Below are positions 1-8,062 of a stretch of DNA of 29,836 nucleotides, in pieces. Source of the DNA: a virus. The DNA is taken from IMG/VR virus record IMGVR_UViG_3300025168_000428, positions 1 to 29,836 of that record. One strand, written 5' to 3'. The notes beneath the pieces are model-generated. The model did not search any database. It was not told the origin of the DNA and saw nothing but the letters and a program-made list of their open reading frames with translations. Made by a program: the position numbers and the translations under genes. How positions within the stretch are numbered: position 1 is the first letter of the stretch; every line of letters starts with the position of its first letter.

Positions 1-163
1 TTGCAAATAAATTCACTAAACTAATCAGATTACCAATAATGTCCATACCGAAGAACCCGCCAACAAAAATCAATTGAACGAGAACCCCAAGACCAATAAC
101 AGATAATAGCACATCTTTAAGACCTGCCACTACATCTATTATCATAGCCATAGTATTTTTCAT
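1..163 (-). CDS. Small hydrophobic protein, 3' end outside the window
   Basis: On the minus strand an ATG at 163-161 opens a frame of 54 codons with no stop before base 1. It begins MKNTMAMIIDVVAGLKDVLL and continues with Leu/Ile/Val/Gly/Phe-rich sequence, so it looks like one or two short membrane or amphipathic segments. A purine-rich AAAGGGGG stretch (minus-strand sense, 171-178) lies just upstream of the ATG and is a plausible ribosome binding site. It is the only credible minus-strand gene here and is divergent from the structural operon. I do not recognise a family. The short, glycine-rich hydrophobic make-up could suit a small membrane or virion protein, but that is a guess. Confidence 0.6.
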   Translation of the reverse strand, partial: MKNTMAMIIDVVAGLKDVLLSVIGLGVLVQLIFVGGFFGMDIIGNLISLVNLFA

Positions 164-252
164 ATTCGTTTCCCCCTTTTATTAATCTAAAAGACTACAA
201 ATTCCATAGTCGTATAATAACTATATACCAATCTAACAAAAATTAAATGATA

Positions 253-260
253 TATAAATA
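253..260 (+). promoter_or_regulatory. Putative T4-type late promoter box TATAAATA
   Basis: The intergenic stretch 164-328 between the divergent small gene and the structural operon contains TATAAATA, the exact T4 late-promoter -10 box, 69 bases before the ATG at 329. It sits at the head of a long same-strand run of baseplate and tail genes, where a late promoter is expected. The stretch is very AT-rich, so a chance match is possible. The rest of the stretch holds a short GCAAAA direct repeat (310-325) and no gene. Confidence 0.45.
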
Positions 261-328
261 TATATCCCTATTTTTTAAGTTTTATCTATTTATTATTAGA
301 TTAAAAACAAGCAAAAATAAGCAAAATT

Positions 329-718
329 ATGTCAACAGATTACGAAATATTCAAAGGAAAAACACTCGGAGATGTGTTCAAAGACATCTATGATAATTCC
401 CATACCAATAAAAAACAATTAGAAGTATTGATGAAAGAGGTAGTGGGGTTTATTAAAGATGGTGATACTGCCGTGCAAATAATTCCTATGTTAAAGGAAT
501 ACTTAGAAATCAATGTAAAGAACGATGAGCAACTCGTCAAACTAGCAACAATCGTTCAAAGAATTACAGCAGCTGAAGGTAGAGCAACAGCTGATGGAGA
601 TGAGTTCGGATTATCCGAATCAGAAAAAGAACAATTAATGGACGCAATAGAAGAAAATGTTCAAGAGTTACAAAACAAGCAAGACGAGATTATTCAAGAT
701 ATCAAACAGGAAAACTAA
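329..718 (+). CDS. Small helical protein at the head of the baseplate operon
   Basis: A 129-residue acidic protein, first of the + strand structural operon. It is predicted largely alpha-helical, with a C-terminal run rich in Glu, Gln and Lys (about residues 95-129) that could form a coiled coil. There is no signal peptide and no recognisable catalytic motif. Its stop overlaps the start of the hub gene by one base (TAATG), implying co-translation with gp5. No strong Shine-Dalgarno sequence precedes the ATG. By position it may be a baseplate component or an assembly helper, but I do not recognise the family. Confidence 0.75.
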   Translation: MSTDYEIFKGKTLGDVFKDIYDNSHTNKKQLEVLMKEVVGFIKDGDTAVQIIPMLKEYLEINVKNDEQLVKLATIVQRITAAEGRATADGDEFGLSESEKEQLMDAIEENVQELQNKQDEIIQDIKQEN

Positions 719-2421
719 TGGCTAACATTATCAAGAAGGGTTCTGGTGGAGAACCAAATCCTTTAGATAATCAATTACTAACAAGTGATGGATTAAAAAA
801 CAAACTTGCGCAATTAGGCGCAGAACACTTATTTTTTGAATTAGAAGTATTAGAAGTTGTTGATACTTTTAGATTAATAAATGCGGATACCGATGAGACA
901 ACAACATCACAACCAGGTGCTATACTTGGTAGATATGTTTTTTCAGAGCAAGGTGATAGAGCTTCTGAATTACAAGAATTTTTACCATTAGATACTAACA
1001 TACTACAATACCCATTGGTTGGTGAAGTTGTAATTGGGTTTGAATTTAATAATAATAGATATTATTTTGGTAAGGTAAATGATGTCTTATCAAAAGTAAA
1101 CTTTAGTAAATTTAATATAAGTGGTGTTGATAAAGCAAGCACATTAGAAGATGATGAAAGCCCAACACTAAACGCTGGGATAGACAAAGAGGACTTAATG
1201 CAAGGCGAATACTTCTTTGATGTAGAACCAGAAAGACTTCTTGCTGATGAAGGGGATACTATTATTCAAGGAAGATTTGGAAACTCAATTAGATTGGGTA
1301 GTAATCAGAGACTTGGAAGTATTGATTCTTCCAATGTTAAGATTGTAGCAGGTGTTATAAGTGGTAAAGAAACACTTACTGAAGATAAAGCATCTATATA
1401 CTTAACGAATGATGAACAAGTAACGTATTCAGAACCTACAAAAACATTAGCACCTAAGATGGGTGGATTTTTTGGTAGAGATTTAGATATAGATTATACA
1501 GGCCCACAAATAGTATTTGATTCCGATAGAGTTATGATAAATGCTAAATCAAATGATATTGGTATTTTTGCACAAGGTGAAGTATTTATTAAAGGTAATA
1601 GTGTAAATATTGAAAATTCTGAAGCAGTGAGTATTGTAACCAAATCATTAGTAGCAGATACATCAGCAGGAGTAAAGAAAGATATAACTAAAAAACTAAA
1701 TGATGTAGATGGTGATACAAAGTTATTACCAGAAAACATTTTACCAATGGCAGAATCTATGAAACCACATATAGCAGCTATTAACAACGGAGTAATATCA
1801 GCGGCATCAAAAATATTACCACCCGTAATAGCACCAGGAACACCAAACCCATTAAATCTTTTTGGTCATCTACAAGACTTAAGATTTTTTGAAAATCAAT
1901 TAAAAGAAGTAAAAAAGTTTTTTAAATTTGAATGGTTAAATAAACAAGAGTGGAAAACCGTGTCTTTAAATGACGTTACGGAAGCACTCGGATTAAATGA
2001 ATTAGATTCTCTTCCTGAAAATAACATAGTTAAGTGGGAAGAATTTTTTGATGATATAGATGCGGCAAAAGCTAAAGTAGCAAACATACAAGCTCAGGCA
2101 GCTGCAGCAGCTGTATCGGTTGCGGCATTAAATGCAGCATTTGATGCGATACAAGGTGGTGGTGGTAGTGTTGAATCAATAGTAGAAGCACTTGACGCTT
2201 ACGAAGCAGACCCAAATAATCCACCATTAGACACAACAGATATCAGAGATATCATTTCAGATGGTGCTGATACTGAAGGTGTTAAAAGATACCTTGACTT
2301 TGGTGGTTCACCACAAGTTAGAGAATTATTAATCAGTTCTCAAAAAAAGGAGCAAGATGCTCAAAAAATGTCTTCAATGGGAATAATTGCAGACTTGATT
2401 AATGAAGGAATGAATTTATAA
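718..2421 (+). CDS. gp5-type baseplate hub protein, OB fold, no lysozyme domain
   Basis: A 567-residue central hub protein, the likely base of the tail spike at the tip of the contractile tail tube. Residues about 37-125 fit an N-terminal OB-fold region (YPLVGEVVIGFEFNNNRYYF). The segment TIIQGRFGNSIRLGS (about 181-195) is typical of gp5/VgrG-like hubs just before the beta-helical needle, and short beta repeats follow (about 270-310). The C-terminal half is helical and Ala-rich, including a poly-Ala stretch near 460. T4 gp5 has about the same length (575 residues) but carries a lysozyme domain between OB fold and beta-helix; no such domain is visible here. It lies in the usual marine T4-like order gp5, small protein, gp25, gp6. 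Confidence 0.85.
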   Translation: MANIIKKGSGGEPNPLDNQLLTSDGLKNKLAQLGAEHLFFELEVLEVVDTFRLINADTDETTTSQPGAILGRYVFSEQGDRASELQEFLPLDTNILQYPLVGEVVIGFEFNNNRYYFGKVNDVLSKVNFSKFNISGVDKASTLEDDESPTLNAGIDKEDLMQGEYFFDVEPERLLADEGDTIIQGRFGNSIRLGSNQRLGSIDSSNVKIVAGVISGKETLTEDKASIYLTNDEQVTYSEPTKTLAPKMGGFFGRDLDIDYTGPQIVFDSDRVMINAKSNDIGIFAQGEVFIKGNSVNIENSEAVSIVTKSLVADTSAGVKKDITKKLNDVDGDTKLLPENILPMAESMKPHIAAINNGVISAASKILPPVIAPGTPNPLNLFGHLQDLRFFENQLKEVKKFFKFEWLNKQEWKTVSLNDVTEALGLNELDSLPENNIVKWEEFFDDIDAAKAKVANIQAQAAAAAVSVAALNAAFDAIQGGGGSVESIVEALDAYEADPNNPPLDTTDIRDIISDGADTEGVKRYLDFGGSPQVRELLISSQKKEQDAQKMSSMGIIADLINEGMNL

Positions 2422-2437
2422 CTAAATAGGAGTAGTA

Positions 2438-2911
2438 ATGAAGAAAAATGACTTAGTAAAAATAATCGAATTAGTTGTCCGTAAAGAAGTTAAAAAGCAG
2501 ATGACCGAGATATTTATTAACGAAGATAAAGAAATCAGCTTATCAGAAGTTATTTCTAAACCAAAACAAAAAGCTAAAAAAAGAAGAGTTAAAAAACAAT
2601 ACTCAAAAAATTCAGCATTGAACGAAGTATTGAACAAAACCAATCCATTAGGTCAAACTGACGATTACCCATCATTGGGTGGTGGAGTATTAGGTTCAAA
2701 CAATATGGCAGAAGTATTGGGTTATGGAAATTTAGGTGGAAAGCAAGATAAAGAAACAGCAAGAGAAATGGCAGCAGTAGACACAATTAAGAAAGCTGGA
2801 GTTAGTGTAGATTCAGTTCCAGAAGGTGTACAAGATGCTTTAACTCGTGATTACTCTGGACTAATGAAAGCAATTAACAAAAAGAAAAAAGGTGAGAACT
2901 TTAGACCATAA
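2438..2911 (+). CDS. Conserved-looking small basic protein between gp5 and gp25
   Basis: A 157-residue protein preceded by AGGAG eight bases before the ATG. The N-terminal 30 residues form a charged amphipathic helix (MKKNDLVKIIELVVRKEVKK), followed by a Lys/Arg-rich linker (about 42-55) and a Gly-rich middle (about 70-95). There is no membrane segment or enzymatic motif. It sits between hub and gp25 wedge genes and its stop overlaps the gp25 start by one base (TAATG), so it is probably made with the baseplate proteins and may be a minor baseplate or hub-associated component. Function unknown. Confidence 0.75.
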   Translation: MKKNDLVKIIELVVRKEVKKQMTEIFINEDKEISLSEVISKPKQKAKKRRVKKQYSKNSALNEVLNKTNPLGQTDDYPSLGGGVLGSNNMAEVLGYGNLGGKQDKETAREMAAVDTIKKAGVSVDSVPEGVQDALTRDYSGLMKAINKKKKGENFRP

Positions 2912-3318
2912 TGGCAAGTGTAAGAGAAATAGATAAAAATGATGATATGTATGTTGGAGTTAGATTTCCATTAGGTTACAGTCAAGAAGGTTTTTTGTTT
3001 AAGACAAAAACTATATTGGAACAAGCTAAAGCTAATCTAAGAAATCTACTATTAACATCAAAGGGTGAAAGAGTTATGCAACCTGAGTTTGGTTCAAGAT
3101 TAACTGATGTATTATTTGAACAAGGGCCAGATGTTCAGAATCAAATAGATGAAGTTATTAGAGAAGCAACTTCATTTTGGTTACCATACATAAACATAAA
3201 CGATATAGGTGTGGTTCAAAACGATAGTAATATCGTAGATGTATCAATAGACTTTTCAGTATCAGTAGACCCTGATTCTTTTGAAACACTAACATTTAAT
3301 TTTAATATTGGAGAATAA
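2911..3318 (+). CDS. gp25-like baseplate wedge protein
   Basis: A 135-residue protein of the T4 gp25 / P2 gpW family, which clamps the inner baseplate and initiates the sheath. The family signature is clear: NLLLTSKGERVMQPEFGSRL (about residues 44-63), with the conserved Gly-Glu-Arg and the Pro-Glu-Phe-Gly core, followed by FE and a helix containing IDEVIREA. Length matches T4 gp25 (132 residues). It is followed after two bases by gp6, the same W-J order seen across contractile injection systems. Confidence 0.93.
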   Translation: MASVREIDKNDDMYVGVRFPLGYSQEGFLFKTKTILEQAKANLRNLLLTSKGERVMQPEFGSRLTDVLFEQGPDVQNQIDEVIREATSFWLPYININDIGVVQNDSNIVDVSIDFSVSVDPDSFETLTFNFNIGE

Positions 3319-3320
3319 GA

Positions 3321-5294
3321 ATGCCGAGGCAAGTAGACTACGGAACAAATAAAAAATTAGTAAAGAAAGAGGTAAATTATCTCGGTAGAGATTTCCGTGA
3401 TATAAGACAAAATCTTATAGAATTTGCAAAGAGTTACTTCCCAACAACATACAATGATTTCAATGAAGCATCACCAGGAATGATGTTTGTTGAGATGGCA
3501 GCATATGTTGGTGATGTGTTGAATTATTATGTAGATAATCAATTCAGAGAAACACTTTTACAACACGCAGAAGAAAGAAAAAATGTATTAGCAATTGCTC
3601 AATCATATGGATATAAACCAACATTAGCAGCACCTTCAATAGTAGAACTTACGGCTCAAGTTGATGTTCCTGCTAAAAACTTAGGTAGTGGTAATTTTAA
3701 AGCAGACTTAGATTATGCTGGTATCGTTAGTGCAAACTCAACCGTAATGTCAACAAACGGAACAGAATTTAGTTTAATGGATGATGTTAATTTTAAAACA
3801 TCAAGTTCATTAGACCCAATGAAAGTAGAAATACTACAACCAGATTCAGGTAACATTCCAACAAATTATAGATTAACTAAAAAAGTTTTAGCTAAATCTG
3901 GAACAAGAGAAACAGAAACATTTACATTTACAGGCGCTAAAAAGTTTGACAAGATAGTTTTATCGAATGAAAAGGTAACAGAGATTGTATCGGTAACTGA
4001 TAGTGAAAATAATACATACTATCAAGTTCCTTTCTTAGCACAAGATACAGTGTTTGAGTCAGAAGAGAATACAACACTAAATGACCCAGCGTTATCACAA
4101 TATCAAAATGATACACCTTACTTATTGAGGTTAATCAAAACAGCAAGAAGATTTACAACTTATGTTCGTGATGATAATAAAATGGAGTTAAGGTTCGGTA
4201 GTGGTATTAGTGCAGACGCAGATGAAGAATTAATACCAAATCCAGATAATGTTGGTTCATCATTAGGAACTGGCATTTCAAGGTTAGACGAATCGTTTGA
4301 CCCAACAAATTTCTTAAAAACACAAACATTTGGATTAGCACCATCAAACACTACATTAACTATACAATATAATTATGGTGGTAGTGTTGAGGATAACGTT
4401 CCATCAAATGCTATTAACAGATTTAATAGGAAGACTTACACAAATAGTACAGAAAATTTAAATAGTGATACACAAGATATTTCAAATGCAACATTAGTGA
4501 TATTCAATGAATCACCAAGTTCAGGTGGAGCAAGTCAAGAAACACTAACAGAGATAAAAGAAAATGCTGCAGGATACTTTAATGCACAAAACAGAGCAGT
4601 AACAAGAGCAGACTACATAACAAGAGTTTATTCCTTACCACAGAAATATGGAAACATAGCAAAAGCTTATGTTGTTCAAGATGAACAATTAGAACTAGAA
4701 GGACAATTGGAAGTTATCGATGGAGTAGCAAAGAAAGTTAATCCAACAACCATTCCTAATCCACTAGCACTAAATATGTACTTGTTAGGGTATACAGGAA
4801 ATAAAAAATTAACTCAAGTAAACAATGCAGTAAAACAAAATTTAAAATTATATCTTTCACAATATAGAGTATTAACAGATGCGATTAATCTTAAAGATGC
4901 TTATGTAATAAACATCGGTGTTAAGTTTAATATCATAACTCGTAGAGGATTTAATAAAAATGATGTATTGTTCAGAGCAATACAACAAGTCAAGAAATTC
5001 TTTGCAACAGAAAAATGGCAAATTAATCAACCAATTATATTGAGTGACTTAGCATATCAGATTTCATTAGTTGATGGAGTAGTTTCTATTGTTCCACCAG
5101 AAACAAACAATCCACAAAAGAATTTAATTGTTATTGAAAACAAACATTTAACAACAGACAATTATAGTGGTAATGTTTACGATATAGATTCAGCATCAAA
5201 AGATGGAATCATATATCCATCATTAGACCCAAGTATATTTGAACTGAAATTCCCTGATATAGATATCGAGGGAAGAGTATTGGGAGATAAATAA
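3321..5294 (+). CDS. gp6-like baseplate wedge protein (gpJ superfamily)
   Basis: A 657-residue protein, nearly the length of T4 gp6 (660). gp6 forms the ring of wedge dimers joining the inner and intermediate baseplate. The N-terminal segment has the family pattern, with SPGMMFVEMAAYVGDVLNYY (about residues 49-68) followed by a helix with HAEERKNVLAIAQSYGYKP, typical of gpJ-like wedge proteins. The C-terminal half contains AVTRADYITRVYSLPQKYG (about 425-443), also characteristic. The GGAG of the gp25 C-terminus (3310-3313) serves as the ribosome site. The stop overlaps the next ATG by one base. Confidence 0.92.
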   Translation: MPRQVDYGTNKKLVKKEVNYLGRDFRDIRQNLIEFAKSYFPTTYNDFNEASPGMMFVEMAAYVGDVLNYYVDNQFRETLLQHAEERKNVLAIAQSYGYKPTLAAPSIVELTAQVDVPAKNLGSGNFKADLDYAGIVSANSTVMSTNGTEFSLMDDVNFKTSSSLDPMKVEILQPDSGNIPTNYRLTKKVLAKSGTRETETFTFTGAKKFDKIVLSNEKVTEIVSVTDSENNTYYQVPFLAQDTVFESEENTTLNDPALSQYQNDTPYLLRLIKTARRFTTYVRDDNKMELRFGSGISADADEELIPNPDNVGSSLGTGISRLDESFDPTNFLKTQTFGLAPSNTTLTIQYNYGGSVEDNVPSNAINRFNRKTYTNSTENLNSDTQDISNATLVIFNESPSSGGASQETLTEIKENAAGYFNAQNRAVTRADYITRVYSLPQKYGNIAKAYVVQDEQLELEGQLEVIDGVAKKVNPTTIPNPLALNMYLLGYTGNKKLTQVNNAVKQNLKLYLSQYRVLTDAINLKDAYVINIGVKFNIITRRGFNKNDVLFRAIQQVKKFFATEKWQINQPIILSDLAYQISLVDGVVSIVPPETNNPQKNLIVIENKHLTTDNYSGNVYDIDSASKDGIIYPSLDPSIFELKFPDIDIEGRVLGDK

Positions 5295-6460
5295 TGCATT
5301 ATTTTGAATTTGGAAAACGAGATACAACACTTTATTCGGGCGGAACAACATCTTCCATTAATACTGGATTAGACGAAATATTAGAAGTCAATAAAGTCGT
5401 TCAACAAAATGGTAGTATAGCAAACGTATCAAGAATCTTGATGGACTTTGACTTAGCATACATTTCAGAATCAATCCAAAGTGGTGTAATGCCAACGGGA
5501 ACAAAATTCTTTTTAAATTTATTCGACGCAACTTCAGAAGAAGTTGAAGCAGAACAAAAATTACACGTCTATATGGTAAGTGGTAGTTGGAAAGCAGGAA
5601 CAGGAAAACTTGACCACAATCCAGTAACGGATGATGGAGCAAGTTATCAATATCGTAATCACGCAGCAAAAACACCTTGGGTAACAGGTTCAGTATTGAC
5701 TGAGGGTGGTACTTGGTTTACATCAAGTATTGATGCCAATCAAGAGTATGGAATTAGTTCTTCTTTCGATATTACGTTTGACAAGAAGGATGTCAGAGCA
5801 GATGTAACAGACTTGGTAAATAATTTTATTTACTCAAGTTCAGTTTATCCGAACAACGGATTTATTATCAAAAGAGAAGATAGTGGTTCTTATGGAAACA
5901 ACAACGCAACAGCAAGTTTTGATTTCAATACAGGACAAGAAGGTGATTCAAGTCGTTTAGGAAATCTAAAATTCTTTTCAAGAGAAACACATACAATATA
6001 TCCACCTAAGTTGGAAGCAGTGTGGGACGATTCAGTTTGGACAACAGGAAGTTTATCACCATTAAGTTCAACAGACTTAGAAAGACTAAAAGTTTATTTT
6101 AAAAATTTAAGACCTGAATATAAGGAAAAGTCAAAAGTAAAACTAAGAGTAGTTGGTAGAGAATTATATCCAACAACAGCTTTTGCTACAACACCTGCAG
6201 AATTGGATGTAAAATATTTACCAAGTGCATCTGCTTTTTATTCAGTTCGTGACGCAGAAACAGAGGAAGAAATAATTCCATTTGGAACAGGTTCAAAGAT
6301 TAGTTGTGATTCAACAAGTAACTTCTTTAACATACAAATGGACGGACTACAAGCAGAGAGAAATTATAGATTTGCTATCAAAGTAATTAGTGGTAGTGAC
6401 ACTACTGATGAACAAATTAATTTCTATGATGATGAATTTGAATTTAGAGTGGTAAGATAA
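5294..6460 (+). CDS. Tail/baseplate protein with DNRLRE-like beta-sandwich domain
   Basis: A 388-residue structural protein. Residues about 35-255 follow the layout of DNRLRE/CBM-like jelly-roll domains: a hydrophobic RILMDFDL strand, a VYMVSGSW strand, a GGTWF turn, DVRADVTDLVNNF before a GFIIKRE strand, and a closing FFSRETHTIYPPKLEAVW. In that family the last element is typically 'F.SRE....PPKL'. The domain is known mostly from secreted proteins and is thought to be a carbohydrate-binding or adhesive fold. The C-terminal third is another beta-rich region. Lying straight after gp6, it may be a wedge or peripheral baseplate protein that touches the cell surface. Family assignment is by eye. 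Confidence 0.65.
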   Translation: MHYFEFGKRDTTLYSGGTTSSINTGLDEILEVNKVVQQNGSIANVSRILMDFDLAYISESIQSGVMPTGTKFFLNLFDATSEEVEAEQKLHVYMVSGSWKAGTGKLDHNPVTDDGASYQYRNHAAKTPWVTGSVLTEGGTWFTSSIDANQEYGISSSFDITFDKKDVRADVTDLVNNFIYSSSVYPNNGFIIKREDSGSYGNNNATASFDFNTGQEGDSSRLGNLKFFSRETHTIYPPKLEAVWDDSVWTTGSLSPLSSTDLERLKVYFKNLRPEYKEKSKVKLRVVGRELYPTTAFATTPAELDVKYLPSASAFYSVRDAETEEEIIPFGTGSKISCDSTSNFFNIQMDGLQAERNYRFAIKVISGSDTTDEQINFYDDEFEFRVVR

Positions 6461-6461
6461 A

Positions 6462-7178
6462 ATGCCTTACTTACCATCGGACGCAAGAAAAAAATCTGAA
6501 GAATATAATAATATTCTAAGTGGAGATGTCATAGAATATCAGAATACAATTGAAGACCTAAAGAAGTCATTAAATATATCAGGTTCAGTAGTTGATGCGA
6601 AAGCACCACTAAGAAATTCAGAAGGAATATTACAATCATTTGAGGGTTCAATAGATGGATTATCATTAGAAGAAGATTTTCAACAAGTTCGTTTAGAAAA
6701 CAAACAACAATTCTTTACAGGACAACTTGATAATAGTTTTAGTTTCTTTGGAGCAGGACAAGATAGTTCAACAACAGATTCAGAAACAGAGACAACAAGC
6801 AACCAAATAACTACGGAAGTAATTGAGTTTCAAGCAACCATAAGAGATTATTTAATTCAAGTCATCAATGAATTTTTTAATGAAGAAAACACACCAGATA
6901 TGTCGACAGATGCTTTACACGAAAAGATATTGAAATTTTTTACAGAAAACAAAAAAGATAAAAAAAATGTTAACGCTGATGGTTGGGAAGCATTTAGAAT
7001 TAATACGAAAAGAAACGTTAGAGGCATAAGTGGTAAAAGACTAATTGAAATATTTAAAGATTTAAAGAATTTTCGTTATGATGAAATAGTTGAAGACCAT
7101 TTATACAGAACATTACAAGGTCAACGAATATGGTTACAACTTGGATTTCCATACATAATAGATAAGAAACTTAATTAA
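6462..7178 (+). CDS. Unknown structural protein in the baseplate module
   Basis: A 238-residue acidic protein without signal peptide or membrane segment. A Ser/Thr/Glu-rich linker (about 100-120, with SSTTDSETETTSN) separates an N-terminal helical part from a C-terminal domain of about 110 residues containing a Lys-rich loop and the ending YRTLQGQRIWLQLGFPYIID. It begins one base after the previous stop and lies between two structural genes, so a role in baseplate or fibre attachment is likely. I do not recognise the family. Confidence 0.7.
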   Translation: MPYLPSDARKKSEEYNNILSGDVIEYQNTIEDLKKSLNISGSVVDAKAPLRNSEGILQSFEGSIDGLSLEEDFQQVRLENKQQFFTGQLDNSFSFFGAGQDSSTTDSETETTSNQITTEVIEFQATIRDYLIQVINEFFNEENTPDMSTDALHEKILKFFTENKKDKKNVNADGWEAFRINTKRNVRGISGKRLIEIFKDLKNFRYDEIVEDHLYRTLQGQRIWLQLGFPYIIDKKLN

Positions 7179-7186
7179 GGGTAACA

Positions 7187-8062
7187 ATGGCTTTAGAATA
7201 CGGATTCACAGACAAAGAAAAAATAAACTATTACCAACCAAGTAAAGTTTATAGTAGTTTCGGTAAAGATACTACCAATGACTATATTGCATTATATGTC
7301 TATGATATTAATGATACTCTGCTCGTAACAAGAATAATGGGATTGGATGAAGTTGAATTTACCAATGATGGTTCTTTTGTTGATTTGGATATTGGACAAC
7401 ACTTAAGAACATTAGGTTTTAGACAAGGTGACTTTAAGGTTACTTATAAATTTTTAAGAAGATTGGCAGGTAGACCAAGAAGTATTTTTGTTAAAGATAA
7501 TGGAACTATATTTAAAGGTGAAGCTGAAAGAAAAATAATTAACGGAGAAATAAGATACTTTCAAAAAACATCTGATGAACAAAAATCAAATTCAGAACCT
7601 ATGGAAGTATTTATTAAAGAACAAAAATATATAATTTCTCAAACTTCACCTGACAAAACAGAATTAAATATTACAACTGACAACTTAGTTACGAATGCAG
7701 AATATTTAACCGACTTTAAAGAAATGAATGCTATGATTGAATATAGTGCAATTGAAGCAGATAACTCTGGATTAATTAAATTTGACTCAAAAGACCAAAA
7801 TGTTTTAGAGTTTGATATCAATTCAAAGGATAGAGGATTCACACAAAATATGGTAGGTGGACAAATTATTATACCAAGTCTATACAAGATTACAGGTAAT
7901 GAAGATACAACAAATGAAGATACTTCACCACCACAACAAGACCCAATTACTGAAGATGAATATAGAGAATTAACACAGGAAGAGTTAATTGAATTAGCTT
8001 CACAAGGTGATGAAATAGCAGATATGACACTTCAAGAACAAGCGGCAGACGAACAATACTAA
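7187..8062 (+). CDS. Unknown structural protein in the baseplate module
   Basis: A 291-residue protein that looks beta-rich. The N-terminal half alternates short strands (YIALYVYDINDTLLVTRIM; DFKVTYKFLRRLAG), and the C-terminal about 50 residues are very acidic and low-complexity (EDTTNEDTSPPQQDPITEDE, then Glu/Gln-rich). No catalytic or membrane motif is seen. A weak AGGGTAAC ribosome site precedes the ATG, and the stop overlaps the next large gene by one base. Its position between gp6 and the giant tail protein suggests a T4 gp8-like or connector role, which I cannot confirm from sequence. Confidence 0.7.
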   Translation: MALEYGFTDKEKINYYQPSKVYSSFGKDTTNDYIALYVYDINDTLLVTRIMGLDEVEFTNDGSFVDLDIGQHLRTLGFRQGDFKVTYKFLRRLAGRPRSIFVKDNGTIFKGEAERKIINGEIRYFQKTSDEQKSNSEPMEVFIKEQKYIISQTSPDKTELNITTDNLVTNAEYLTDFKEMNAMIEYSAIEADNSGLIKFDSKDQNVLEFDINSKDRGFTQNMVGGQIIIPSLYKITGNEDTTNEDTSPPQQDPITEDEYRELTQEELIELASQGDEIADMTLQEQAADEQY

